A stretch of DNA of 5,020 bases from Methylomicrobium sp. (GCA_007135635.1 SLIO01000085.1:1-5020); one strand, 5' to 3'; positions 1-4,850 are shown, counted from the stretch's first letter. Made by a program: numbers and translations. Notes: generated by a model from the letters alone, not told the origin.

Positions 1-1
1 C

Positions 2-250
2 AAAATTTGGTTCACCTCAATGCGTTCTTTGGCTGAGGTTTTGAGCGATGACAATCGGGCGCTGCTGAAAATCATTCAGGAAACCCAGCCGGAGTCAATT
101 TCATCTCTGGCGGTAATTACCGGAAGAAAACCAAGCAATCTGTCTCGTACCCTGAAAACCATGTCGAATTATGGGTTAGTGGAAATGCGACGCGAGAAAA
201 ATCAAGTCCGGCCAATTGCTGTGGCTACTGAGTTTCAGATTTTTGTTTGA
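2..250 (+). CDS. TumA-like winged-helix antitoxin/regulator (COG4190, HVO_A0114 type), 5' end missing
   Basis: The reading frame is open from the first full codon of the window to a TGA at 248-250, giving 82 residues. An ATG occurs at 20, but it has no Shine-Dalgarno in front. The codons before it read KIWFTS and run directly into MRSLAEVLSDDNR, which is how I know this family to continue (KIWFTS-M-SLAEVLS), so the gene very probably starts upstream of the window and lacks roughly its first third. The visible part is a winged helix-turn-helix: helices around SISSLAVITGRKPSNLSRTL with the recognition helix near KPSNLSRTLKTM, then a basic wing (MRREKNQVRP) and a last strand ending FQIFV. In this family the gene usually follows a DUF6516 (TumE-type) toxin gene, the product binding DNA and neutralising the toxin; that partner would lie just outside the window. 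Family assignment is from recognition; the antitoxin role is inference. A plain MarR/ArsR-like regulator is the alternative. Confidence 0.8.
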   Translation, partial: KIWFTSMRSLAEVLSDDNRALLKIIQETQPESISSLAVITGRKPSNLSRTLKTMSNYGLVEMRREKNQVRPIAVATEFQIFV

Positions 251-266
251 GATAATACCGATTATC
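251..266 (+). other. Small AT-rich hairpin directly after the antitoxin stop codon
   Basis: GATAAT (251-256) and ATTATC (261-266) form a perfect six-base stem around a four-base loop (ACCG), starting on the first base after the stop codon at 248-250. There is no T-run after it, so it is not a convincing intrinsic terminator; it could protect the mRNA end or be chance. Confidence 0.25.
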
Positions 267-397
267 GTTATGAGATCTGGCGAGATGAAATTCTCAGTGT
301 AATTTTCAATCAAGCAGTATGCACCCACGATTTCCTCTTCCAGTGGATGTCGGATCCAGTTGACAAATCAGTCATTCGAAATGAGAGTCGGCCGACG

Positions 398-442
398 CTG
401 AAAATCGTGGAAACGGAGCGTTAGCGAAGTGAAGATTTTTAG
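398..442. repeat. Hairpin 1 of a hairpin array
   Basis: CTGAAAATC (398-406) pairs with GATTTTTAG (434-442): nine base pairs with one G-T wobble, closing a 27-base loop. A perfect 10-bp palindrome GTCGGCCGAC sits just upstream at 387-396. On the plus strand the right arm is T-rich, but it is part of the stem rather than a tail, so this is not a standard terminator. Confidence 0.5.
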
Positions 443-467
443 TCCCCGATAGCCGTAGCGCCGGGTG

Positions 468-508
468 TTTTGCCGGAGTCTGCGCGAATAGCGCAGGCGG
501 AGGCAAAA
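468..508. repeat. Hairpin 2 of the array: symmetric two-tier stem with a 5/5 internal loop
   Basis: TTTTGCC (468-474) pairs perfectly with GGCAAAA (502-508), and inside it CTGCGC (480-485) pairs perfectly with GCGCAG (491-496) around the loop GAATA. The two stems are separated by five unpaired bases on each side (GGAGT and GCGGA). The exact symmetry over 41 bases is unlikely by chance and resembles a structured RNA or a palindromic repeat unit. Confidence 0.6.
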
Positions 509-632
509 TACAAGGCATCGCGACACGGCGTCAAGCCATTTGCGGGAGTGCTACGGAGCCGCATCGAGTATACGAGGATGTGGCGGATTGGCACGGACGC
601 AGGACGAATCGGGGCCGCCGAAGGCATTAGCA

Positions 633-697
633 GTCGCGTAATTTTTGCTGATTTTTCAAGCAGGATGCCCGGAAAAATCTTTCGCAAAAATAGCGAC
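633..697. repeat. Hairpin 3 of the array: long stem with A/T-tract arms
   Basis: The left arm (633-657) and right arm (672-697) pair as GTCGC/GCGAC, TA/TA, TTTTTGC/GCAAAAA and GATTTTTC/GAAAAATC, giving 22 base pairs interrupted only by small bulges (638, 641, 649 and 680-683). The loop is 14 bases and contains a further GCA/TGC match. Arms this long are typical of a mobile palindromic repeat or a stable RNA, not of coding DNA. Confidence 0.6.
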
Positions 698-708
698 TCC
701 CTGCCTGT

Positions 709-816
709 TTTGGGTCGGTTGGATTCAGCGACGAGCGGCCGCTTTCAGGAATCGGAATTCAATGACAGGTTTATGGCGATCAATATGAAGAGCGGACGGT
801 CGCCAGCCGACCCAAA
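709..816. repeat. Hairpin 4 of the array: long imperfect inverted repeat
   Basis: The outer stem pairs 709-722 with 803-816, 14 base pairs including one wobble (TTTGGGTCGGTTGG against CCAGCCGACCCAAA). After a six-base bulge (723-728) the pairing resumes with CGAC (729-732) against GTCG (799-802), then CGGCCGCTTTC (736-746) against roughly GAAGAGCGGACG (787-798) with one mismatch and one bulge. The loop is about 40 bases. It may be the 3' end of a repeat element that begins near 384. Confidence 0.55.
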
Positions 817-939
817 CCCGTCATAGACACCACATTTTTAAATGTCGCTTTATTGATCAAATCCAGTCAGTTATTTTTGGTATTACTCGCCTAGCGGTTG
901 CAATTCATTACTGAAAGATAAGGTTTTTGATTATTCAAG

Positions 940-977
940 ATAATTAAATAAATGGGCATAAGTTTAATGTATGCCCA
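940..977 (-). terminator. Intrinsic terminator of the haloperoxidase gene
   Basis: TGGGCATA (953-960) and TATGCCCA (970-977) form a perfect eight-base stem with a nine-base loop. Read on the minus strand, the stem is followed by TTTATTTAATTAT, a T-rich tail. It begins 13 bases after the stop codon at 991-993, the expected position for Rho-independent termination of that gene. On the plus strand no T-run follows, so it acts in one direction only. Confidence 0.85.
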
Positions 978-990
978 CCCTTGCTACCCA

Positions 991-2529
991 TCATATCTGA
1001 ATTTCTTGCCCATCAAATTTTTTCAGTGTCAGTGCAGGCGCCTCGGGATGAGCATCGCGCCAATCTTTCAAAATGGCAATTCCCACTTCCTCGCCTAGCA
1101 GCATACCTTCTGTGCCATCGCTACGATAATGCACCCCGGCCCAATCACGTCCCAAGCTGATGTTGGACGCTAATTTATTGAGTTCACCACCGATCGTTAA
1201 TACATCTGCGATTGACTCTAAACCGTTGCCGTTGCTAGTAGGCTGTTCCGGCGAAGGAATAATGGCATCTTCTTTAAAGAAGGCTTTCAGCACAGTTACG
1301 CACGCGCCTGCAATAGAAGCATGTCCAGCAGGATAAGCGGGATGCGTTGGCCCGCCTTCCGGATAACCCATGGGTAACAACTTATTGCCATATTTCTCCT
1401 GCACGTAATTCAACACAATGGACGAATTGAATTGAGCATGTAACAAACCAGGATTGTTTTGGGCTAACCCGCCATATGCTTCGGGACGAATGCGGCGATG
1501 CACATTCCATTTTTGAAACCATGCTGCCCTCAAGGAAGCATTACCGGCCCTGGCTACCATATCGAGAATTTCACCAGCCCCCAAATCGATAAAGGCTCCT
1601 TGCCGGGTTGCTGTTTTATAAGGATTACCGTCATCCCAAACGCTTGGTCCCCAGCTTAGCAAAATCAATGCGGCATTATGGTATGCCTGATAAGTGAAAT
1701 CCTGATGCACATATCTCGATAAATCACGGCCGGTTCGAATATAACGGTCTGGCATAATAGTGACCGATTCGCTTGGCATCTCTCCGTTTTGAATTGCCAG
1801 CCATTCACTCGGGGTGGTCATGAAATTTTCACCCGCTTTGTAGCGCGTGTATTTTTGATCGACCAATTTGGGACCTGTCGGGATGTCTTTATATAAAAAT
1901 TGCGAAATGTACGGCCCTGTCTGATCGCCTTCAAATATACCTCTAAACAACATTTCAGCACTGGTTGGGCCGGTAAAGTCGATCAAATTCGCCAGCTCGT
2001 TAGCTGCTTTCATGATGTTTTTATTGGAAGTGTATTCGCTGAACGGCACATCACGCAACAGGGCTTGCGCATATACCTCAACCATCTCAGCCGCCGCCTC
2101 GGGGCTGCCGAGCGCGGGTGCCGGTTTCATGCCGTAATCGTGGGAATCTCTACCTTCCAAATCATAGACTTGAGCAGCCATAGGATTGGCCAATTTAACC
2201 GGGCCACCTGCGGGTACTTGTTCAAAAGCAGCAAAGCTACCCGTTTGGATGGCATCCAACAATTGTTCGTAGGCCGCACTATCGACGATACCGTTAGCGT
2301 CATGCGGTAGGGTTTTGTGAAATTGTCCCTTATAATCTGGCACGTTGGTTTCATCGCCATTATTGGGATGCAAGGCAGGCGGGTTGAGATAATTATTATT
2401 TGCCTGTTGTTCCCGATACTCATACGCTTTTTGGTGTCTTTCTGCGGCTGATAAGGGGTCCAGTTCACCCGCTACTGCCGTATTCGTAAGAATTGCCGAG
2501 ATTGCACCGTATAAAAGTGTCTTTTTCAT
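991..2529 (-). CDS. Exported vanadium-dependent haloperoxidase (bromoperoxidase-like, PAP2 fold)
   Basis: Vanadium haloperoxidases oxidise bromide, iodide or chloride with H2O2 to hypohalous acid, using vanadate held in a PAP2-type helical bundle. The 512-residue product starts with a Sec signal peptide (residues 1-20, likely cut after AVA), so it should work in the periplasm or outside. The family stretch GPYISQFLYKDIP lies at about 205-217. Vanadate ligands can be placed by spacing: K340 and R348 (KWNVHRRIRPE), G402-H403 (HPAYPAGHAS), R461 and H467 (GRDWAGVHYRSD). Spacings K-to-R of 8 and R-to-H of 6 equal those of the Ascophyllum bromoperoxidase. W337 (three before the Lys) and H396 (seven before the His) match its Trp338 and His411, favouring bromide. 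The Ser of the classical PSGH motif is Ala401 here. The ATG has AAGG six bases upstream (2536-2539). It has its own promoter region and terminator, so it is probably monocistronic. Substrate preference is inference; a PAP2 phosphatase is less likely given the KWxVHRRxRPE motif. Confidence 0.92.
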   Translation of the reverse strand: MKKTLLYGAISAILTNTAVAGELDPLSAAERHQKAYEYREQQANNNYLNPPALHPNNGDETNVPDYKGQFHKTLPHDANGIVDSAAYEQLLDAIQTGSFAAFEQVPAGGPVKLANPMAAQVYDLEGRDSHDYGMKPAPALGSPEAAAEMVEVYAQALLRDVPFSEYTSNKNIMKAANELANLIDFTGPTSAEMLFRGIFEGDQTGPYISQFLYKDIPTGPKLVDQKYTRYKAGENFMTTPSEWLAIQNGEMPSESVTIMPDRYIRTGRDLSRYVHQDFTYQAYHNAALILLSWGPSVWDDGNPYKTATRQGAFIDLGAGEILDMVARAGNASLRAAWFQKWNVHRRIRPEAYGGLAQNNPGLLHAQFNSSIVLNYVQEKYGNKLLPMGYPEGGPTHPAYPAGHASIAGACVTVLKAFFKEDAIIPSPEQPTSNGNGLESIADVLTIGGELNKLASNISLGRDWAGVHYRSDGTEGMLLGEEVGIAILKDWRDAHPEAPALTLKKFDGQEIQI

Positions 2530-2550
2530 AAAATACCTTGTTGTTGTTAT

Positions 2551-2601
2551 CTTTCATAAAATCTAAGAAAGCTAATGCTATAGCGTTCTTAGACATGAAA
2601 G
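2551..2601 (-). promoter_or_regulatory. Nested palindrome upstream of the haloperoxidase gene (candidate operator or leader hairpin)
   Basis: Three nested inverted arms share one centre: CTTTCAT (2551-2557) with ATGAAAG (2595-2601), CTAAGAA (2563-2569) with TTCTTAG (2586-2592), and GCTA (2571-2574) with TAGC (2581-2584). That makes 18 base pairs in 51 bases, with a six-base loop and small internal loops. It ends 11 bases upstream of the ribosome binding site. Its centre coincides with the candidate -10 box, which would suit a dimeric repressor or activator site; if transcription starts further upstream it would instead be a leader hairpin. No T-tail follows, so it is not a terminator. Confidence 0.5.
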
Positions 2602-2605
2602 GCAA
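2577..2605 (-). promoter_or_regulatory. Candidate sigma70 promoter of the haloperoxidase gene
   Basis: On the minus strand TTGCCT (2600-2605; 4 of 6 to TTGACA) is separated by exactly 17 bases from TATAGC (2577-2582; 4 of 6 to TATAAT). The predicted start near 2570 would give a leader of about 40 bases. The match is modest and the region is AT-rich, so other promoters are possible. Confidence 0.35.
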
Positions 2606-2688
2606 AAGGCATGCCAGTAATTAACACTTTGATTTGTAAGCAATTACTTTCAAATTCAAATAAAAACAATATAAAAAACAGGTGATAT

Positions 2689-2716
2689 GACTTATGATTC
2701 TAAGTCAAACGACTTA
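2689..2716. promoter_or_regulatory. Three alternating GACTTA half-sites (candidate binding site)
   Basis: GACTTA (2689-2694), TAAGTC (2701-2706) and GACTTA (2711-2716) alternate in orientation, so the middle one can form a palindrome with either neighbour (spacers of six and four bases). The cluster lies about 85 bases upstream of the candidate haloperoxidase promoter. Such clusters often bind dimeric regulators, but no family can be named and chance in AT-rich DNA is possible. Confidence 0.3.
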
Positions 2717-2968
2717 CTATTTATAACGTAATTGAATCCTTAAAACTATGTATGGACTAGCGATTCAGAATCTAAAATATATCAAGCAAGTTTTAATCAA
2801 ATAGGATGCGCTTAACGAAGTCGAGTTATGTTTTTCAATCAAGCACCTAGGCATAAGCTAAAATGGTCGGCAAATATCCATTCAAATGCTGTCATTGATG
2901 ATCGAAAGGCAATCTTCTGCAAATGGCCGAAATCCGAAACTCAACGCACAAAACCCGCAAATCGGCCA

Positions 2969-3013
2969 GGCCGGCTTAAAAGCATACATTCCTGTACGCT
3001 TTTAAACTCGGCC
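2969..3013. repeat. Long three-tier hairpin at the border of a GC-rich repeat island
   Basis: GGCCG (2969-2973) pairs with CGGCC (3009-3013), TTAAAAGC (2976-2983) with GCTTTTAA (2998-3005), and TACA (2985-2988) with TGTA (2993-2996), around the loop TTCC. This gives 17 base pairs in 45 bases with very small internal loops. No T-run follows on either side, so a palindromic repeat is more likely than a terminator. Confidence 0.6.
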
Positions 3014-3074
3014 CGCCCGAATTGCTCACGACCCCGAGCCGGAAGTGACCGAGCATTAGCCATCCATGGTCGCG

Positions 3075-3100
3075 CGGCACACACGTCCGTGTGAGTGTCG
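3075..3100. repeat. Short GC-rich hairpin
   Basis: CGGCAC (3075-3080) pairs with GTGTCG (3095-3100, one wobble) and ACAC (3081-3084) with GTGT (3089-3092), with a two-base bulge and the loop GTCC. It lies inside the GC-rich repeat island and follows a CATCCATG word at 3061-3068 that recurs in the other island. Confidence 0.4.
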
Positions 3101-3188
3101 CCCCACCTTTGGCCAGCACCGTTCGACGCCCCCGGTACTTGACCGTCCGCCCGCCGGAAGCCTAGTCGCGTCAAATCCGCCACTCGTT

Positions 3189-3293
3189 TGGCCAAGCGGC
3201 GAAGACATCCCTGTCATCGCCGTCCGAAGTCTTATCGCTCTACCGGTCGATCGCCGGTACCCAAGCCTTGCTATACCTGCGCTTAGCAATCTC
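3189..3293. repeat. Diverged 105-bp repeat, copy A
   Basis: This stretch aligns without gaps to 4657-4761 in the same orientation, with about 70% identity by hand count (73 of 105). The best-conserved blocks are the TGGCC-CGGCG start, the CGCCG-CCGAAGT core and the GCGCTT-GCAATC end. It abuts the 3' end of the exported-protein gene at 3308. Internally it contains the inverted repeat TACCGG (3241-3246) with CCGGTA (3254-3259). No coding capacity is evident. Confidence 0.6.
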
Positions 3294-3307
3294 TCCGTTT
3301 AATTCTC

Positions 3308-3877
3308 TTACCCATCAATCTGGATAAAACAAATTTGTATGTTATAGATCTCGAAGCCTGCGCCCATTTGCATAAATCTTCCAAAAGGCATTTCCTTCTT
3401 TAACGTCACTTCCAACGAATAAACAAAGTCCTCTGTATCAAGAATAGGGAAAAGACTTAAGTTTTCACGTCTATAACCGGCTTGTTCCCCCCAATCTTGG
3501 CTGTCAAATAACAATGTTTTTTGCGTATCAACCTTCATGCCGCTAAGAAAATGGCCGGGTTCTGGTTCCAGTTGCTGCTTAACTAATTCAACCTTGATCG
3601 ATGCATCAGAGTAACTATCAGTCAATCCTACGGAACCGTGATAGAAGCTTCCTGGACCTGCGAATTTGAAATTTAAAGGGTAACGGACAATCAAACTGCC
3701 TTCGCTAATCAAACGTATTCCTCTATGACTAACCGCATATTTGGCTGTCGTTGAGGCGTCGGTACCGACTACTCCGGTAGGCGCATGTATGTTTTCGCAT
3801 CGTCCATTAGCAAAAACGTTTCCGGATAATAATGTGGCAACACAGATGCCAATCATGCTTTTTTTACTGATGTTCAT
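3308..3877 (-). CDS. Exported protein of unknown function, 189 residues
   Basis: I do not recognise the family. The N-terminus is a clear Sec signal peptide: basic MNISKK, a hydrophobic core and a likely cut after VFA (residue 23), so the mature protein of about 166 residues should be periplasmic, surface or secreted. The mature part has two cysteines, C27 near its start and C183 near its end, which could form a disulphide joining the two ends. The rest is rich in alternating polar and hydrophobic residues with Gly, Ser and aromatic residues and no transmembrane segment, suggesting a beta-sandwich type fold; this is inference. The ATG at 3875-3877 has a strong ribosome binding site, GGAGAAG, five bases upstream (3883-3889), which settles the start. 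It lies 254 bases downstream of another exported-protein gene on the same strand and probably has its own promoter. No clear terminator is seen after the TAA at 3308-3310. Confidence 0.82.
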   Translation of the reverse strand: MNISKKSMIGICVATLLSGNVFANGRCENIHAPTGVVGTDASTTAKYAVSHRGIRLISEGSLIVRYPLNFKFAGPGSFYHGSVGLTDSYSDASIKVELVKQQLEPEPGHFLSGMKVDTQKTLLFDSQDWGEQAGYRRENLSLFPILDTEDFVYSLEVTLKKEMPFGRFMQMGAGFEIYNIQICFIQIDG

Positions 3878-3918
3878 AATATCTTCTCCACCGAATAATA
3901 TATTGAATTCATAAAGTA

Positions 3919-3941
3919 TCTAGCTGTGCGTCGACACTAGA
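3919..3941. promoter_or_regulatory. Imperfect palindrome upstream of the 189-residue exported protein gene
   Basis: TCTAG (3919-3923) plus TGT (3925-3927) pair with ACA (3934-3936) plus CTAGA (3937-3941), eight base pairs with a single bulged C and a six-base loop. It lies about 42 bases upstream of the start codon at 3877, within the likely promoter or leader region of that gene. It could be an operator or leader hairpin; evidence is symmetry and position only. Confidence 0.3.
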
Positions 3942-4001
3942 TTGAATCCCGGTCTTTGTGTTTTCTAAGTGGCATACATGAAATAATTTGAGTAACTACT
4001 G

Positions 4002-4018
4002 CTCTCCTGTTGGGAGAG
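4002..4018. other. Small GC-containing hairpin in the 3878-4131 intergenic gap
   Basis: CTCTCC (4002-4007) pairs perfectly with GGAGAG (4013-4018) around TGTTG. Followed by AAAATAAAAAT on the plus strand, the T-run on the minus strand comes before the stem rather than after it. It is therefore not a standard terminator for the 4132-4422 gene, although it is the only strong stem in the gap downstream of that gene. Confidence 0.35.
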
Positions 4019-4131
4019 AAAATAAAAATCCATCTTATTTCGTATATTCCTAAGCCGGCACATCCTCTGTGTTTCTTGTGCAATCGCTTGCTAAGGGCTT
4101 CCTAGAAATACCGCTGCCATCTTCCAATAAA

Positions 4132-4422
4132 TTAGCGGATGTCGATCGAACCGGTTGTCGCTACAGAATCCCTGCCGATCGCTTGTGTGTTGGTTAGCGT
4201 ATTTTTCGAGGCGTTGATGACTGTGGATCTTTGTATTCTCGAACCGGTAACACTGATAGAGCCGGTATGTGCGGCGCTGTTGCGGCCTATCGCTTGTGTA
4301 TTGGTCAGCGTGTTTTGGGAGGCGTTGATTAATGTGGATCTTTCGATTCTGGAGCCTTCGGCCATGGCTGTGCTGGCGACGACTGACATTAATACGACTG
4401 CTACTAAAGATACTGTTTTCAT
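4132..4422 (-). CDS. Small exported protein made of two tandem 37-residue repeats
   Basis: The 96-residue product has a textbook Sec signal peptide (residues 1-21, hydrophobic core LVAVVLMSVVAS, likely cut after AMA). After two or so residues the whole mature protein is two adjacent copies of one unit: G23-T59 and G60-R96, each exactly 37 residues and 28 of 37 identical. The consensus begins GSRI-RST-INAS and continues NTLTNTQAIGR-S with an end of TGSI. It is rich in Asn, Thr, Ser and Gly, has no cysteine, and carries no transmembrane segment. Short regular repeats with AIGR-S-A and GSI motifs recall beta-solenoid or amyloid-like surface proteins (YadA-head or curlin-like), but this is only resemblance and I assign no function. 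The start is fixed by AAGGGG (4431-4436) eight bases before the ATG. The matching DNA repeats are 4246-4356 and 4135-4245. Confidence 0.82.
   Translation of the reverse strand: MKTVSLVAVVLMSVVASTAMAEGSRIERSTLINASQNTLTNTQAIGRNSAAHTGSISVTGSRIQRSTVINASKNTLTNTQAIGRDSVATTGSIDIR
4135..4356 (-). repeat. Two tandem 111-bp coding repeats
   Basis: Unit one (4246-4356) encodes residues 23-59 and unit two (4135-4245) encodes residues 60-96 of the small exported protein. They are the same length with no gap between them, and DNA identity is highest in the part coding for SRI-RST-INAS and NTLTNTQAIGR. This points to an in-frame duplication followed by modest divergence. Confidence 0.85.
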
Positions 4423-4456
4423 GGCGGTTTCCCCTTAGGTTTTGTTGGTTTGGTTC

Positions 4457-4476
4457 GTTCAAGCGTTTCGTTGAAC
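4457..4476 (-). promoter_or_regulatory. Perfect inverted repeat in the leader or promoter of the duplicated exported protein gene
   Basis: GTTCAA (4457-4462) and TTGAAC (4471-4476) are perfect inverted copies separated by eight bases, a spacing suited to a dimeric regulator on one DNA face or to a small mRNA hairpin. It lies 35 bases upstream of the start codon and 20 bases from the ribosome binding site. Confidence 0.35.
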
Positions 4477-4500
4477 TTGGGTACAGTATCCCGATTTTCG

Positions 4501-4528
4501 GAAGAAAAGGCGGTGATCGAGTCACGCC
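4501..4528 (-). terminator. Minus-strand terminator-like hairpin upstream of the duplicated exported protein gene
   Basis: On the minus strand GGC-GTGA (4522-4528) pairs with TCAC-GCC (4509-4516, one bulged base at 4512) around a five-base loop, followed by TTTTCTTC (complement of 4501-4508). The stem plus T-tail has the form of an intrinsic terminator. It lies about 80 bases before the start codon of the gene at 4132-4422, so it either ends a transcript coming from beyond the window or attenuates this gene's own transcript. Confidence 0.5.
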
Positions 4529-4656
4529 GTTTGTGTGATTTATTCACCGGCGGGCAAATGGTGAGAGTATTGTTCGTTGAATGCGCAACTCGTCCGCTTC
4601 CGCTCCCGAATGGCTCAGTCTTTCCTAATCCGTAGCATGCGGGTATTTGCCTTCCC

Positions 4657-4761
4657 TGGCCGTACGGCGCAGGCATCCATGCCAGCGCCGCCCGAAGTTT
4701 TGACGCTCTTCTGATCGTTCTTGGCAGCCGACAAGTCGCTATCCATGCGCTTCGCAATCCC
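4657..4761. repeat. Diverged 105-bp repeat, copy B
   Basis: This is the same-orientation partner of 3189-3293, exactly 1468 bases away and alignable without gaps. It contains the palindromic word GGCAT-CC-ATGCC (4673-4684). Together the two copies bracket the genes at 3308-3877 and 4132-4422. Confidence 0.6.
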
Positions 4762-4850
4762 AATGTTGTGTTGCTATGCTGGCGCAAAGCAATCTTATTC
4801 GATACGGCCAGCTGTCGCTCGCCTTAGCGTCCCTGCACATCCCTGTTTGT

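Larger units (their letters stand above)
251..990. other. Gene-free stretch between the antitoxin-like gene and the haloperoxidase gene
   Basis: No open frame here has a ribosome binding site, a recognisable protein or a signal peptide. Bases 251-380 and 830-940 are AT-rich with nothing I can name. Bases about 384-820 are visibly GC-richer than both flanks and are filled with long inverted repeats, described in separate entries. The frame of the antitoxin gene stays open after its stop from 251 to the TAG at 422-424 and again from 443 to 826, but these stretches lack start signals and overlap the hairpins, so I treat them as non-coding. The region ends with the terminator of the convergent haloperoxidase gene. 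Confidence 0.6.
2530..3307. other. Long intergenic region between the haloperoxidase and the 189-residue exported protein
   Basis: Bases 2530-2605 hold the haloperoxidase ribosome binding site, promoter candidate and palindrome. Bases 2606-2950 are AT-rich with several short inverted repeats, including AGTAATT (2616-2622) against AATTACT (2642-2648) and GATTC-A-GAATC (2762-2772), and no gene that I can support. Bases about 2960-3300 turn GC-rich and contain hairpins and one copy of a 105-bp repeat. The 88-codon open frame at 2828-3094 has no ribosome binding site, no recognisable product and runs into the hairpin at 2969-3013, so I do not call it. Confidence 0.55.

Noticed and set aside
439..687. 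82-codon open frame on the minus strand
   Set aside because: Shadow of the GC-rich hairpin array; no start signals and no recognisable product.
470..826. 118-codon open frame on the plus strand
   Set aside because: No ribosome binding site at its ATG, an equally open frame lies opposite (439-687), the product is unrecognised, and three long hairpins cover most of it. GC-rich DNA gives long open frames by chance.
1900..2310. 136-codon plus-strand open frame inside the haloperoxidase gene
   Set aside because: Antisense shadow of a confidently assigned full-length gene.
2127..2468. 113-codon minus-strand open frame in another frame of the haloperoxidase gene
   Set aside because: Alternative-frame shadow; the real frame carries the signal peptide and all active-site motifs.
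2828..3094. 88-codon plus-strand open frame
   Set aside because: No ribosome binding site, low-complexity basic product without a known family, and it passes through the hairpin at 2969-3013.
3241..3289. Terminator for the 189-residue exported protein gene from the inverted repeats at 3241-3259 and 3268-3289
   Set aside because: Stems of six base pairs exist, but no T-run follows on the minus strand.
2941..3302. Overlapping open frames on both strands in the GC-rich island
   Set aside because: Mutually overlapping, no start signals, and the region contains repeats shared with 4657-4761.
4091..4525. 144-codon minus-strand open frame overlapping the duplicated exported protein
   Set aside because: It is a different frame of the tandem repeat DNA; the 96-residue frame has the signal peptide and the ribosome binding site.
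3189..4761. Integron attC-like sites or CRISPR array as explanation of the repeats
   Set aside because: The repeats lack paired attC core sites (GTTRRRY/RYYYAAC) in the right geometry, and there is no short-repeat and spacer periodicity.
4419..4787. 122-codon minus-strand open frame just upstream of the duplicated exported protein gene
   Set aside because: No ribosome binding site, unrecognised product, and it runs through the terminator-like hairpin and repeat copy B.
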